Shown: positions 51,665 through 60,989, numbered from the stretch's first letter. The stretch: DNA of 64,000 nucleotides from an uncultured Clostridia bacterium (GCA_934747765.1 CAKVGZ010000001.1:124001-188000); one strand, 5' to 3'. The notes: a model not told the origin generated them from the letters alone. Made by a program: numbers and translations.

Positions 51665-51859
51665 ATGGCAAAAAAAGAACAAAAAATGTTAAAAGTTACT
51701 TATGTTAGAAGCGCAATTGGCTATAATAAAAAACAAGCTAAAATCCTTGAAGCATTGGGGCTTACAAAATTAAACCAAACAAAACTTCTCCCAGACAACG
51801 ACAGTGTTAGAGGAAGCATATTCCACGTTAAACATCTTGTTAACGTTGAAGAAGTTTAA
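51665..51859 (+). CDS. rpmD: 50S ribosomal protein L30
   Basis: 64 aa; LKVTYVRSAIGYNKKQ and LGLTKLNQTKLLPDNDSVRG. AGAGGTG ribosome binding site 9 nt after rpsE. Confidence 0.96.
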   Translation: MAKKEQKMLKVTYVRSAIGYNKKQAKILEALGLTKLNQTKLLPDNDSVRGSIFHVKHLVNVEEV

Positions 51860-51869
51860 GGAGGAAAAG

Positions 51870-52316
51870 ATGTATATTCAAAATTTACAACCAGCACCTA
51901 ATTCGCGTTTTAATGAAAAAAGACTCGGAAGAGGAATCGGAAGCGGTCTTGGAAAAACAAGCGGAAAAGGTCACAAAGGACAAAACGCTAGAAGTGGCGG
52001 TGGAGTTCGCCCTGGCTTCGAAGGCGGTCAATTACCTCTTGTTAGAAAGATGAAAATTCGTGGCTTTAACAATGCTAATTTCGATAAGGAATACGCTGTT
52101 GTTAACGTTGGCGACTTAGAGAAATTCGATGCAAACACCGAAATAACTCAAGAATTATTGTATGAAAACAGAGTTATCGGAAAAATTATGCCATACGGTC
52201 TCAAAGTTTTGGGTAATGGGGAGTTATCAAAATCGCTAGTTGTTAAAGCAAACAAATTCTCTGCATCTGCCAAAGAAAAAATTGAGAAAGTTGGCGGAAA
52301 AGCAGAGGTGATTTAA
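51870..52316 (+). CDS. rplO: 50S ribosomal protein L15
   Basis: 148 aa starting MYIQNLQPAPNSRF at the ATG after AAGGAGGA; an earlier in-frame ATG lies inside rpmD. RLGRGIGSGLGKTSGKGHKG is the rRNA-binding arm. Its stop overlaps the secY start by one base. Confidence 0.97.
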   Translation: MYIQNLQPAPNSRFNEKRLGRGIGSGLGKTSGKGHKGQNARSGGGVRPGFEGGQLPLVRKMKIRGFNNANFDKEYAVVNVGDLEKFDANTEITQELLYENRVIGKIMPYGLKVLGNGELSKSLVVKANKFSASAKEKIEKVGGKAEVI

Positions 52317-53611
52317 TGTTTAAACGAATTGCTGAATGTTTTAAATCAAAAGAAGTTCGCGTTAAAATTATTATAACGCTTCTTTTGCTTTTAGTTTTTA
52401 GAATTGGTTGTTGGCTTCCAATCCCAGGAATCAATTCTAGCGCGTTTGCAACTGTTACTGGAGAAAACAGTTTCTTAACACTTTTGAGTTCAATTAACGG
52501 TGGTTCTCTTGCTAATGGTGCATTCTTGGCACTTGGTGTTTCACCATACATCAGTGCATCAATCATTATCCAACTTCTTTCGATTGCAATTCCTAGTTGG
52601 CAAAGGCTCAGCAAAGAAGGCGAAGAAGGAAGAAAGAAACTTTCGAGATACACACGTTGGGCAGCACTTGTTTTGGCAATTGCCCAAGCAGTTGGTATTG
52701 TTGTTGGATACAACAGCGTTATTGAGTCGAATATGCTTTGGAGCGGTTCTCCACAATGGTTAACAAGTGCAATTGTTGTTCTTGTTTTGGTTGCTGGAGC
52801 AATGTTCACTGTTTGGCTTGGTGAAAGAATAACAGAAATTGGAATTGGAAACGGTCTTTCACTCTTGATTTTTGTTGGTATTCTTTCAACAGCAGGTCAA
52901 TCAATTTTGATAAGCATCAAAGGAATTATTGCTGGAGATATGAATGAACTTTGGAAACTTATTGTTTTCCTTGTTGCCGTTGTTGTTATCTTCGGATTAA
53001 TTGTTTTTGTTGATTTAGCAGAGAGAAAAGTTCCTGTTCAATATGCAAAACAAATTAAGGGAAGAAAAATGTATGGCGGACAAAACACTAACATCCCTAT
53101 TCGTGTTAACGGTTCGGGAGTTATGCCAATTATTTTCGCAAGTGCACTTTTGACTTTCCCACAACTTATCATGAGCATTTTCTGTCCAAATTCTGATGCT
53201 ATGACATGGTATAACACTTGGATGGGCTCAGGCTCATGGCCATATATTGTTGTTTCATCATTATTAATTTTATTCTTCTCATATTTCTATGCGCAGATTA
53301 CATTTAATCCTGATGACATCAGCAAACAAATTCAACAAAATGGCGGATTTATTCCTGGAATAAGACCTGGAAAACCAACATCCGACTATTTGAGAAAAAT
53401 TTCAAACAGAGTTATCTTGTTTGGAGCGATATTCTTGGCATTTATTGCCCTTGTTCCAAACTTGATTTTCAAAGGAATTGGTGGTTCTTCATCACTTGTT
53501 AATGCGTTCAGTGCAACTGGGCTTTTGATTATTGTTTCTGTTGCTCTTGAATTTGACAAACAACTCGAAGCACAATTGCTTATGAAAAATTACAGAGGTT
53601 TCTTGAAATAG
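52316..53611 (+). CDS. secY: Protein translocase subunit SecY
   Basis: 431 aa with ten transmembrane helices; forms the secretion channel with SecE/SecG. RIGCWLPIPGIN, the plug region, and YAKQIKGRKMYGGQNTNIPI and FNPDDISKQIQQNGGFIPGI cytosolic loops are typical. Normal length and place in the spc operon. Confidence 0.98.
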   Translation: MFKRIAECFKSKEVRVKIIITLLLLLVFRIGCWLPIPGINSSAFATVTGENSFLTLLSSINGGSLANGAFLALGVSPYISASIIIQLLSIAIPSWQRLSKEGEEGRKKLSRYTRWAALVLAIAQAVGIVVGYNSVIESNMLWSGSPQWLTSAIVVLVLVAGAMFTVWLGERITEIGIGNGLSLLIFVGILSTAGQSILISIKGIIAGDMNELWKLIVFLVAVVVIFGLIVFVDLAERKVPVQYAKQIKGRKMYGGQNTNIPIRVNGSGVMPIIFASALLTFPQLIMSIFCPNSDAMTWYNTWMGSGSWPYIVVSSLLILFFSYFYAQITFNPDDISKQIQQNGGFIPGIRPGKPTSDYLRKISNRVILFGAIFLAFIALVPNLIFKGIGGSSSLVNAFSATGLLIIVSVALEFDKQLEAQLLMKNYRGFLK

Positions 53612-53623
53612 GAGGTGACAAAT

Positions 53624-54247
53624 ATGAAAATTGTCCTATTTGGCGCACCTGGCAGTGGAAAGGGCAGTCAAGCTAAACTCATAACCAAAGAGTTTGGCTT
53701 GCCTCAAATTTCAACTGGAGATATCTTGCGCGACCATATCCAACATCAAACAAATATTGGAAAGATTGTTGAAGCGATAATCAATCGTGGCGAACTTGTT
53801 CCTGATGAAATGATTATTGACATCATTCGTGACAGAATCAAAAAAGAGGATTGCAAAAAAGGATACATTCTTGACGGCTTTCCAAGAACTCTTGAACAAG
53901 CGAAAAAACTTCTTGAAATAACAAACATTGACGTTGTTATTTACATAGATGTCAGCATTATCGAAGTTGAACGACGAGCTCTTTCAAGAAGAATTTGTCC
54001 ATCATGCGGAAAAATCTTTAATATTTCGAAAAAAATCATTGAAGACTGCGACGAATGTGGCGCAAAATTGATTCAACGTGATGACGACAAGATTGATGTT
54101 GTCAGACACAGAATTGAGAAATATTTTTCTCAAAGCGAAGCATTAATCAAGTTTTTCAAAAAGAAAAAACTTTTAAAAACTGTGTTTAGTGCCGAAAGCC
54201 CTGAGGAAACTTATAAGTCTGTTAGAAAAATTCTTTTAGAGATTTAA
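53624..54247 (+). CDS. adk: Adenylate kinase
   Basis: 207 aa. P-loop GAPGSGKG (7-14), STGDILRDHI, and LDGFPRTLEQA. The LID domain carries C-x2-C and C-x2-C, so it binds zinc as in Gram-positives. GGAGGTG precedes the ATG at 53624; a GTG at 53615 overlaps that site. Confidence 0.97.
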   Translation: MKIVLFGAPGSGKGSQAKLITKEFGLPQISTGDILRDHIQHQTNIGKIVEAIINRGELVPDEMIIDIIRDRIKKEDCKKGYILDGFPRTLEQAKKLLEITNIDVVIYIDVSIIEVERRALSRRICPSCGKIFNISKKIIEDCDECGAKLIQRDDDKIDVVRHRIEKYFSQSEALIKFFKKKKLLKTVFSAESPEETYKSVRKILLEI

Positions 54248-54256
54248 AGGAGAAAA

Positions 54257-54997
54257 ATGAAGCAGTTATCACCAGCGCAAATCGTTTTAATGAAAAAGGC
54301 AGGAGAGATGACGAAAAACGCTTTAAACTATGCGGAAACCCTGATAAAACCAGGGATTTCCACTAATTCTCTTGACAATTTAATTTCAGAGTATATAATT
54401 AAACATGGCGGAAAACCTTCTTTTAAAAACTATTTTGGTTACCCAAAATCAACTTGCATTTCGATTAATGAAGTTGTTGTTCATGGGATACCATCTGAAC
54501 GAAAACTTAAGGAAGGCGACATAGTCAGCATTGATGTTGGAGTTGAATACAAAGGCTACAATGGTGACGCTGCACGAACATTTCCCGTTGGAAAAATTTC
54601 CGAGGAAAAACAAAAACTTATTGATGTTACTCGTGAAAGTTTTTTTGAAGGAATAAAAAATCTTAAGGCCGGTGAGAGGCTTGGCAAACTTTCTTCTAGC
54701 ATACAAAAATACGTTGAAAAAAATGGATTTAGCGTTGTTAGAGAAATGGTTGGGCACGGAATTGGCGATAAGATGCATCTTGACCCAAATGTTCCAAACT
54801 ATGGAAAAGAAACAGATGGACCAATTGTTCAAGAAAACACATGTCTTGCAATTGAGCCAATGGTCAATATGGGCACAAGAAAAATTTTCATTTTGGAAGA
54901 TGGTTGGACAACTATAACTCAAGACCTAATGCCATCGGCACACTATGAAAACACCGTTTTAATTTTGAAAGATAAAATTGAAATTTTGACATTATGA
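54257..54997 (+). CDS. map: Methionine aminopeptidase, type I
   Basis: 246 aa. Metal ligands fall in SIDVGVEYKGYNGDAARTF (two Asp), GHGIG (His) and the two later Glu (AIEPM and near QDLMPSAHYENT). Removes N-terminal Met. AAAGGAG site; overlaps the start of the KOW gene region. Confidence 0.97.
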   Translation: MKQLSPAQIVLMKKAGEMTKNALNYAETLIKPGISTNSLDNLISEYIIKHGGKPSFKNYFGYPKSTCISINEVVVHGIPSERKLKEGDIVSIDVGVEYKGYNGDAARTFPVGKISEEKQKLIDVTRESFFEGIKNLKAGERLGKLSSSIQKYVEKNGFSVVREMVGHGIGDKMHLDPNVPNYGKETDGPIVQENTCLAIEPMVNMGTRKIFILEDGWTTITQDLMPSAHYENTVLILKDKIEILTL

Positions 54998-55005
54998 GAG
55001 GGAAG

Positions 55006-55275
55006 ATGAGTTTCAGTAAATTTGAATTAGTTAAGTCAACAGCTGGCAGAGATTTAGGCAATGTTTACTTGATTAAAGAAATTTTGGACAAAGATTACGT
55101 TCTCTTGATTGATGGAAAAGCAAAAACAATTTCAAATCCAAAAAAGAAGAAAATCAAGCATATAGCTTCGCTTGGAGTTGTTGAAGAATCTTTGCACAAG
55201 ACCTTTAATGACAAATCTAAAACTAATGACGGTGTAATTAGAAAAATTGTGAAAAATTTTGAAGAAAAGTGTTAA
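55006..55275 (+). CDS. L14e/KOW-type RNA-binding protein
   Basis: 89-aa KOW-like domain protein (FELVKSTAGRDLGNVYLIKEI) with a basic stretch KKKKIKHIASLG. Genes of this type sit between map and infA in many Clostridia and resemble ribosomal L14e; the role is not established. ATG at 55006 follows AGAGGGA; an ATG at 54994 overlaps the map stop. Confidence 0.88.
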   Translation: MSFSKFELVKSTAGRDLGNVYLIKEILDKDYVLLIDGKAKTISNPKKKKIKHIASLGVVEESLHKTFNDKSKTNDGVIRKIVKNFEEKC

Positions 55276-55285
55276 AGGAGATTGT

Positions 55286-55507
55286 ATGTCGAAGGAAGAT
55301 GTGATAGAATTTGAAGGTGAAGTTGTTGAGGTGTTGCCTAACACAACATTCTTGGTTAAACTCTCAAACGGACATGTCATAACTGCATACATTTCAGGTC
55401 GTCTGAGAATGCATTACATCAAAATCTTGGAAGGCGACAAAGTTAAAATTGAAATGAGTCCATATGATTTGACCAAAGGAAGAATCACATGGCGAGGAAA
55501 AAACTAA
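55286..55507 (+). CDS. infA: Translation initiation factor IF-1
   Basis: 73-aa OB-fold protein: SKEDVIEFEGEVVEVLPNTT and GHVITAYISGRLRMHYIKIL. Start at the ATG 55286 with AAAGGAG. Sits before L36 as in most Bacillota. Confidence 0.97.
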   Translation: MSKEDVIEFEGEVVEVLPNTTFLVKLSNGHVITAYISGRLRMHYIKILEGDKVKIEMSPYDLTKGRITWRGKN

Positions 55508-55522
55508 AAGGGGATTAGGAAA

Positions 55523-55639
55523 ATGAAAGTAAGACCATCTGTTAAACCTATGTGCGATAAGTGCAAAGTTATTAAACGCGAAGGCAAGGTTATGGTTATT
55601 TGCTCAAAAGACAAAAGTCATAAACAAACCCAAGGCTAA
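55523..55639 (+). CDS. rpmJ: 50S ribosomal protein L36
   Basis: 38 aa, zinc type with C11, C14, C27 and H33. It opens MKVRPSVKPMCDKCKVIKRE. AAAGGGGA ribosome binding site. The last residues (HKQTQG) match family length. Confidence 0.96.
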   Translation: MKVRPSVKPMCDKCKVIKREGKVMVICSKDKSHKQTQG

Positions 55640-55658
55640 AATTTAATTTGAAAAATCT

Positions 55659-55717
55659 CGGGCGTGCTTTTTGCTTGTGTGAGGCGGCTGTGCGGGAATT
55701 CCTGCAACTCACCCCCG
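55659..55717 (+). promoter_or_regulatory. Structured leader before rpsM (alpha operon)
   Basis: GC-rich stretch in AT-rich surroundings with three nested stems: CGGG/CCCG (55659-55662 with 55714-55717), GTGAG/CTCAC (55679-55683 with 55708-55712) and TGCGGG/CCTGCA (55691-55696 with 55701-55706). No T-run follows, so it is not a terminator. Likely a ribosomal-protein-responsive element. Confidence 0.55.
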
Positions 55718-55755
55718 TTATTTATATATAAAAAACTAAATTAGGAGAAATGAAA

Positions 55756-56133
55756 ATGGCAAGAATTGCTGGCGTAGATTTACCAAAAGACAAAAGAATT
55801 GAAATTGGTTTAACCTACATCTATGGAATTGGCAGAGTTAATGCCAACAAAATATTAGAAGCTACAAAAATCAATCCAGATACAAGAGTTAAAGACCTTG
55901 ACGAAAACGATGTTGCAACTCTTCGTAACTACATTGAAAAACATTTTTCTGTTGAAGGCGATTTGAGAAAAGAAGTTTCCATGAACATCAAACGTTTGAC
56001 AGAAATTGGTTGCTACAGAGGAATCCGTCACAGAAGAGGACTCCCTGTTAGAGGACAAAACACTAGAACAAACTGCAGAACACGCAAAGGCCCAAGAAAA
56101 GCGGTTGCAGGAAGCAGTAAGAAAGGTAAATAA
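55756..56133 (+). CDS. rpsM: 30S ribosomal protein S13
   Basis: 125 aa; ARIAGVDLPKDKRIEIGLTY, a helix-two-turn-helix core and the basic tail with RGLPVRGQNTRTNCRTRKG. ATG 55756 is 8 nt after AGGAG; the ATG at 55750 is too close to it. Confidence 0.98.
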   Translation: MARIAGVDLPKDKRIEIGLTYIYGIGRVNANKILEATKINPDTRVKDLDENDVATLRNYIEKHFSVEGDLRKEVSMNIKRLTEIGCYRGIRHRRGLPVRGQNTRTNCRTRKGPRKAVAGSSKKGK

Positions 56134-56144
56134 GGAGGAAGATA

Positions 56145-56537
56145 ATGGCAGTTAAATCGAAAACAACTAAAAAGAAAAAGATTACTCAAAGCATTGACAA
56201 AGGTCAAGTTCACATTAAATCTTCTTTCAATAACACAATGGTAACATTCACAGACATGGCTGGTAATGTTCTCTCATGGTCAAGTTCAGGAAAACTTGGT
56301 TTCAAAGGCTCAAAAAAGAGCACTCCATTTGCAGCTCAATCATCAGTTGAGGATGCAGCAAAAGTCGCAAAAGATTATGGCATCAAAACAGTTGAAGTTT
56401 ATGTTAAAGGACCAGGCAATGGTCGTGAAGCAGCTATCAGAACACTTCAAAACTTGGAAATTGGTGTTTCCTTAATCAAAGATGTTTCTCCAATCGCTCA
56501 TAACGGTTGCAGACCACCTAAAATCAGAAGAGTTTAA
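56145..56537 (+). CDS. rpsK: 30S ribosomal protein S11
   Basis: 130 aa; contains HIKSSFNNTMVTFTDMAGN and the C-terminal DVSPIAHNGCRPPKIRRV. Forms the mRNA exit platform. GGAGGA site. Confidence 0.98.
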   Translation: MAVKSKTTKKKKITQSIDKGQVHIKSSFNNTMVTFTDMAGNVLSWSSSGKLGFKGSKKSTPFAAQSSVEDAAKVAKDYGIKTVEVYVKGPGNGREAAIRTLQNLEIGVSLIKDVSPIAHNGCRPPKIRRV

Positions 56538-56551
56538 GAGGAGATATATTT

Positions 56552-57172
56552 ATGGCAAAATTATTAAGTCCAGATTGTCGCCAATGCAGACGTGAAGGTT
56601 GCAAGCTCTTTTTGAAAGGCGACAGATGCACAACTAAAAAATGTGCTTTCGAAAGAAGACAAACTCTTCCTGGCCAACATGGCGCAGCAAGAAAGAGAGT
56701 TACTGAATATGGTCTTCAACTTCGTGAAAAACAAAAAGTTAAAAGAGCATACGGAATTTTAGAAAAACAATTCAGAAAATATTATGAAGAAGCAGAACGC
56801 ATGAAAGGCATTACTGGTGAAAACATGCTTTCATTGATCGAAAGAAGATTGGACAACGTTGTCTATAGAATGGGCATCGGTGCAAGCAGATCTGAATGCC
56901 GTCAAATCGTTAACCATGGACATATCACTGTTAATGGTAAACGTGTTAACATTCCATCATTCCTTGTTAAAGTTGGCGATGTTATTGCAATCAAAGAAAA
57001 CAAACGTGACCTTGAAATGTTCAAAGAACTTAAAGGCATGAAAATCATTATGCCAAAATGGCTTGAATTTGATTCAGAAAAACTTGAAGGAAAAATTTTA
57101 GCACTTCCAACAAGAGAAGACATTGACCTCAACATTAAAGAACATCTCATCATCGAGTTGTATTCAAGATAG
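56552..57172 (+). CDS. rpsD: 30S ribosomal protein S4
   Basis: 206 aa. N-terminal zinc-like cysteines (CRQCRREGC, KKC) and the S4 RNA-binding domain (RRLDNVVYRMG, NGKRVNIPSFLVKVGD). In E. coli S4 represses the alpha operon, so the structured element upstream of rpsM is a natural target to test. Confidence 0.97.
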   Translation: MAKLLSPDCRQCRREGCKLFLKGDRCTTKKCAFERRQTLPGQHGAARKRVTEYGLQLREKQKVKRAYGILEKQFRKYYEEAERMKGITGENMLSLIERRLDNVVYRMGIGASRSECRQIVNHGHITVNGKRVNIPSFLVKVGDVIAIKENKRDLEMFKELKGMKIIMPKWLEFDSEKLEGKILALPTREDIDLNIKEHLIIELYSR

Positions 57173-57191
57173 TAAATAAGGAGTTATAAGT

Positions 57192-58148
57192 ATGTTAATG
57201 GAAATTGAAAAGCCAAAAATAACATGTGAAGAAACTGAAAACGGAAATTTCGCTAGATTCACCGTTGAACCTTTGGAAAAAGGTTTCGGAATCACACTTG
57301 GAAATGCGCTTAGAAGAACACTTCTTTCGTCGCTTCCTGGTGCTGCTGGAATCGGAATTAGAATTCCTGGAGTTCTTCATGAGTTTTCAACTGTTCCTGG
57401 GGTTTATGAAGATGTTGTTGACATTGTCTTAAATATCAAAGGATTGGCAGTTAAAGTTGCAAATCAAGACAGAGATTTTAGATCTATTTTGAGAATTAAA
57501 ACAAACAAAGGTGGAGAAATTACTGCAAAGGATTTCGAACCAAACGAAGAAGTTGAAATCTTGAATCCAGATCTTCATATCTGCAGTGTTGAAGAAGGCT
57601 TCCCTTTCGAACTTGAAGTTTTGATTGGAAAAGGAAGAGGATATGTTGCAAATAGCAAAAATAAAGAATTGATTGACAATCCAGAATTCATTGCAATTGA
57701 TTCACTTTATTCCCCAGTTAAAAAATGCAGTTATAGTGTTGAACCAACACGTGTTGGACAAAGCATCGATTTTGATAAACTTGTTTTGGAAGTTGAAACA
57801 AACGGAACAATCTCAGCAAGAGATATCGTAAGTTTGTCTGGAAAAATTATGCAAGACCACATTTCAATTTTCGTTGATTTGTGCGAAGCAATGGGCAAGA
57901 TGAACATCTTGGTTTCAACTGAAGAAGATAGCAAAACAAAAATCTTGGATATGCCAATTGAAGAAATGGAACTTTCTGTTCGTTCTTACAATTGCCTTAA
58001 AAGAGCAAACATCAACACAGTTGAAGATTTAACACAAAAAACAAGAGAAGACATGCTTAAAGTTAGAAATCTTGGACTAAAATCCATTGACGAAGTTTTT
58101 GATAAACTTGCTGAATATGGTCTTAGTTTCAAAGAGTCTGAAGAGTAA
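57192..58148 (+). CDS. rpoA: RNA polymerase alpha subunit
   Basis: 318 aa. N-terminal dimerisation domain (RFTVEPLEKGFGITLGNALR) and C-terminal domain with helix-hairpin-helix (RSYNCLKRANINTVEDL) that binds UP elements. AAGGAG 8 nt before the ATG; a second ATG two codons later is possible. Confidence 0.98.
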   Translation: MLMEIEKPKITCEETENGNFARFTVEPLEKGFGITLGNALRRTLLSSLPGAAGIGIRIPGVLHEFSTVPGVYEDVVDIVLNIKGLAVKVANQDRDFRSILRIKTNKGGEITAKDFEPNEEVEILNPDLHICSVEEGFPFELEVLIGKGRGYVANSKNKELIDNPEFIAIDSLYSPVKKCSYSVEPTRVGQSIDFDKLVLEVETNGTISARDIVSLSGKIMQDHISIFVDLCEAMGKMNILVSTEEDSKTKILDMPIEEMELSVRSYNCLKRANINTVEDLTQKTREDMLKVRNLGLKSIDEVFDKLAEYGLSFKESEE

Positions 58149-58160
58149 AAGGAGAAACAA

Positions 58161-58670
58161 ATGGCAAATAGTAAGTTAGGAAGACCAACCAAAGAACGTT
58201 TGGCAATCATTCGTAACCAAGTTTCCAGTTTGTTGTGGAATGAAAAACTTGAAACAACACTTGAAAGAGCAAAATCAACTCGTTCAGTTGCTGAAAAGAT
58301 TTTGACACTTGCAATTAATAGCTATGAAGATACTGTTAAAGTAACAAAAACTGTTAAAAATGACAAAGGTGTTGAAAGCAAACAAGAATTTGTTAACGAC
58401 GGAACTAGGAAACTTAATGCTAGAAGAAAAATTATGAGTTACTTGTATGATCTTCAAGAGCAAAAAGGCGAAAAAGAAAGTAAGGCAGCGTTCAGAGCAA
58501 AAACAGAAGATGTTAATCATCCTTTGATTGAAAAGATTTTCAATGTTTATGCACCAAGATATGCTGAAAGAGCAAAAAACCTTGGACAAAAAGGTGGATA
58601 CACCAGAATTGTTAAACTTGGAACAAGAAGAGGCGATAACGCTGAAACTGCTTTGATTGAATTGGTTTAA
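58161..58670 (+). CDS. rplQ: 50S ribosomal protein L17, long form
   Basis: 169 aa against about 115-125 in most bacteria. The LGRPTKERLAIIRNQVSSLL core is followed by a roughly 45-residue insertion (about 55-115) before the terminal KLGTRRGDNAETALIELV. Long L17 occurs in several Clostridia. Last gene of the cluster. Confidence 0.96.
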   Translation: MANSKLGRPTKERLAIIRNQVSSLLWNEKLETTLERAKSTRSVAEKILTLAINSYEDTVKVTKTVKNDKGVESKQEFVNDGTRKLNARRKIMSYLYDLQEQKGEKESKAAFRAKTEDVNHPLIEKIFNVYAPRYAERAKNLGQKGGYTRIVKLGTRRGDNAETALIELV

Positions 58671-58676
58671 TTTAAT

Positions 58677-58705
58677 AAAACTTGGAATTTTTCCAAGTTT
58701 TTTTG
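58677..58705 (+). terminator. Terminator of the ribosomal cluster
   Basis: AAAACTTGGAA / TTCCAAGTTTT with TTT loop and a long T-run. Confidence 0.92.
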
Positions 58706-58729
58706 TTTTTCTTTTCGCTCAAAAAAATA

Positions 58730-58758
58730 TTGTTTTTTTGGGTCATTTGTGGTATAAT
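58730..58758 (+). promoter_or_regulatory. Promoter of the gyrB-type gene
   Basis: TTGTTT (58730-58735), 17-nt spacer, TATAAT (58753-58758). This excludes the more upstream in-frame ATG at 58682 as a start. Confidence 0.8.
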
Positions 58759-58789
58759 TAATATGCTTTATATTAAAAGGAATGACATA

Positions 58790-60736
58790 ATGAATAAATC
58801 GTATGACTCAAAAGATATCGTTGTTTTGGAAGGCCTTGATGCAGTTCGTTTGCGTCCGGGGATGTATATTGGAACAACTGGAGTTAAAGGTTTGCACCAC
58901 ATTTTGTGGGAGATAGTTGATAACTCAATTGATGAAATAAGCAATGGATATGGAAATCGAATAATCATAACTCTCCATAAGGATGGAAGCGCAAGTGTTG
59001 AAGATAATGGCCGTGGAATTCCTGTTGACATGCATCCAACGCTGAAAAAATCTGGTGTTGAAGTTGTTTTCACTCAGTTGCATGCAGGCGGGAAATTTAA
59101 TAATGACAACTACGGTTATTCTGGCGGTTTGCATGGTGTTGGTGCGTCAGTCACAAATGCTCTCAGTGAATGGACCAAGGTTTATGTTTGTAAGAACAAA
59201 AAACGTTATTTCATGGAATTTGAAAGCAAAATGGGAGATAACGGCAAAATTCGTAGTGGAATTCCTGTTGCACCTTTGACGGAAATTGGCGACACAACAA
59301 AGACGGGAACAAAAGTCACTTTCATGCCAGATAAACGAGTTTTTGAAACAGTTGTTTTTAATGCGGACACAATTTCAAAACGTTTGAAAGAACTTGCTTT
59401 TTTAAATCGCGGAGTCTACATTGAATTTAATGACGAGCGCACAAATCAAAAACAAGTTTTTGCCTATGAAGGTGGTTTAAAAGATTTTGCAGTGTATCTT
59501 AATGAAAGCAAAACACCGCTGTATAAGGAGCCAGTTTTTATTGCTGGAGAAAGCAAGTTGATAAAACTGGAGCTTTCAATGCAACATACAGACACCTACA
59601 CAGAAAACATGTTTTCTTATGTCAACAATATTCCAACAACTGAAGGCGGAACACATGAAACTGGATTTAAATCGGCTCTCACAAGGCTTATGAACGAAAT
59701 TGCAAGAAGTGAGGGTTGGCTTAAAGAAAAAGACGCAAACTTGATTGGTGAAGATTTTCGAGAGGGAATCACTGCCGTTCTTTCAATAAAAATGCGAAAT
59801 GTCCAGTTTGAAGGGCAAACAAAAACAAAACTTGGAAACCCAGAAATTCGTCCTGAGGTTGAAAATTTGGTTTACTCGGAATTGTTAAAATATTTTGAAC
59901 AAAAAGATAAACTTGAAGTTGCTGAAATAATTTTTAATAAAGCAAAAGGGGCAGCAAAGGTCAGAGAAGCACAACGAAAAGCAAAAGACCTTGCTCGTCA
60001 AAAAAATAGTGTCGACAAATATAACCTTGTTGGAAAATTGTCTGCATGCACCAGCCGAAAAGCGGAAATCAGTGAATTGTTCATCGTTGAGGGAGATTCT
60101 GCGGGTGGAAGTGCAAAACAAGGTCGTGATAGGACTTTCCAAGCAATTCTTCCTTTAAAAGGAAAACCTTTGAACGCGGAGAAGAAACGTCTTGACCAGG
60201 TTCTAGCAAATGAAGAAATTAGAACGATTATCAGTGCATTGGAAACCGGCGTTGGTGAAGATTTTAATATAGACAACTTACGATATAACAAAGTGATTAT
60301 CCTTTCTGATGCCGACCAAGATGGTGCTCATATTCGCGCAATTTTGCTTACGTTCTTCTTCAGATATATGCGTGGACTTATAACAAATGGAAATGTTTAT
60401 ATCGGTCTTCCACCTTTGTATAAGGTCTATAAAAAGGATGTGACTGAATATGTGTATTCGGATGAAGAACTTCCTGAAGTCATTGAAAGAGTTGGAAAAG
60501 GATATCAAATTCAAAGATATAAAGGTCTTGGCGAGATGAATCCAGAACAACTTTGGGAAACAACAATGGAACCAACAAAACGTAATTTGATTCGTGTTAC
60601 CATTGAAGATGCAGCCGAAGCGGAAAAAATGGTTACAGTCTTGATGGGAGATAATATCGAAGCAAGAAAAGCATATATTTCTGAATATGCAAATTTTGAC
60701 CGAGAAGATGAATTCATGGCAAAATCGTTTATTTAA
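58790..60736 (+). CDS. gyrB: Type IIA topoisomerase B subunit (GyrB, possibly ParE)
   Basis: 648 aa. GHKL ATPase domain (IVDNSIDE, DNGRGIP, GLHGVGASV), transducer with QTK loop (EGQTKTKLGN), and TOPRIM with EGDSAGGSAKQG and DADQDGAH, ending in QRYKGLGEMNPEQLW. ATG 58790 follows AAAAGG. GyrB and ParE are hard to separate: LGNPEIR and the TOPRIM end look GyrB-like, while NALSEW is more ParE-like. No gyrA or parC partner is adjacent. Single gene with own promoter and terminator. Confidence 0.9.
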   Translation: MNKSYDSKDIVVLEGLDAVRLRPGMYIGTTGVKGLHHILWEIVDNSIDEISNGYGNRIIITLHKDGSASVEDNGRGIPVDMHPTLKKSGVEVVFTQLHAGGKFNNDNYGYSGGLHGVGASVTNALSEWTKVYVCKNKKRYFMEFESKMGDNGKIRSGIPVAPLTEIGDTTKTGTKVTFMPDKRVFETVVFNADTISKRLKELAFLNRGVYIEFNDERTNQKQVFAYEGGLKDFAVYLNESKTPLYKEPVFIAGESKLIKLELSMQHTDTYTENMFSYVNNIPTTEGGTHETGFKSALTRLMNEIARSEGWLKEKDANLIGEDFREGITAVLSIKMRNVQFEGQTKTKLGNPEIRPEVENLVYSELLKYFEQKDKLEVAEIIFNKAKGAAKVREAQRKAKDLARQKNSVDKYNLVGKLSACTSRKAEISELFIVEGDSAGGSAKQGRDRTFQAILPLKGKPLNAEKKRLDQVLANEEIRTIISALETGVGEDFNIDNLRYNKVIILSDADQDGAHIRAILLTFFFRYMRGLITNGNVYIGLPPLYKVYKKDVTEYVYSDEELPEVIERVGKGYQIQRYKGLGEMNPEQLWETTMEPTKRNLIRVTIEDAAEAEKMVTVLMGDNIEARKAYISEYANFDREDEFMAKSFI

Positions 60737-60740
60737 AAAT

Positions 60741-60766
60741 AACACATCAAGCGATGTGTTTTTTTA
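60741..60766 (+). terminator. Terminator after the gyrB-type gene
   Basis: AACACATC / GATGTGTT stem with AAGC loop and T-run. Confidence 0.9.
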
Positions 60767-60840
60767 TGAATCAGTATTAAATGAATACGCTTTGCGCCTA
60801 TTCGTATAACTATAAAGTTTTGTATGTGTTATGGTACGAG

Positions 60841-60868
60841 AAATAAAAAAAGTGACGTGCGTCACTTT
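60841..60868 (-). terminator. Terminator of tRNA-Val
   Basis: AAAGTGAC / GTCACTTT with GTGC loop; T-rich tail on the minus strand. Confidence 0.8.
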
Positions 60869-60872
60869 GCTG

Positions 60873-60949
60873 TGGTGGGAGTTATAGGACTCGAACCTAT
60901 GACCCCCTGCTTGTAAGGCAGGTGCTCTAACCAACTGAGCTAAACTCCC
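60873..60949 (-). tRNA. tRNA-Val (anticodon TAC), CCA encoded
   Basis: Acceptor GGGAGTT/AACTCCC, anticodon stem CCTGC/GCAGG with loop CTTACAA, T-arm ATAGG-TTCGAGT-CCTAT, discriminator A and encoded CCA. Confidence 0.96.
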
Positions 60950-60960
60950 AAGCAAGTTTT

Positions 60961-60989
60961 AATATATCATAATACTCTTTTTTTGTCAA
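60961..60989 (-). promoter_or_regulatory. Promoter of tRNA-Val
   Basis: Minus-strand TTGACA (60984-60989), 17-nt spacer, TATATT (60961-60966). Confidence 0.85.
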
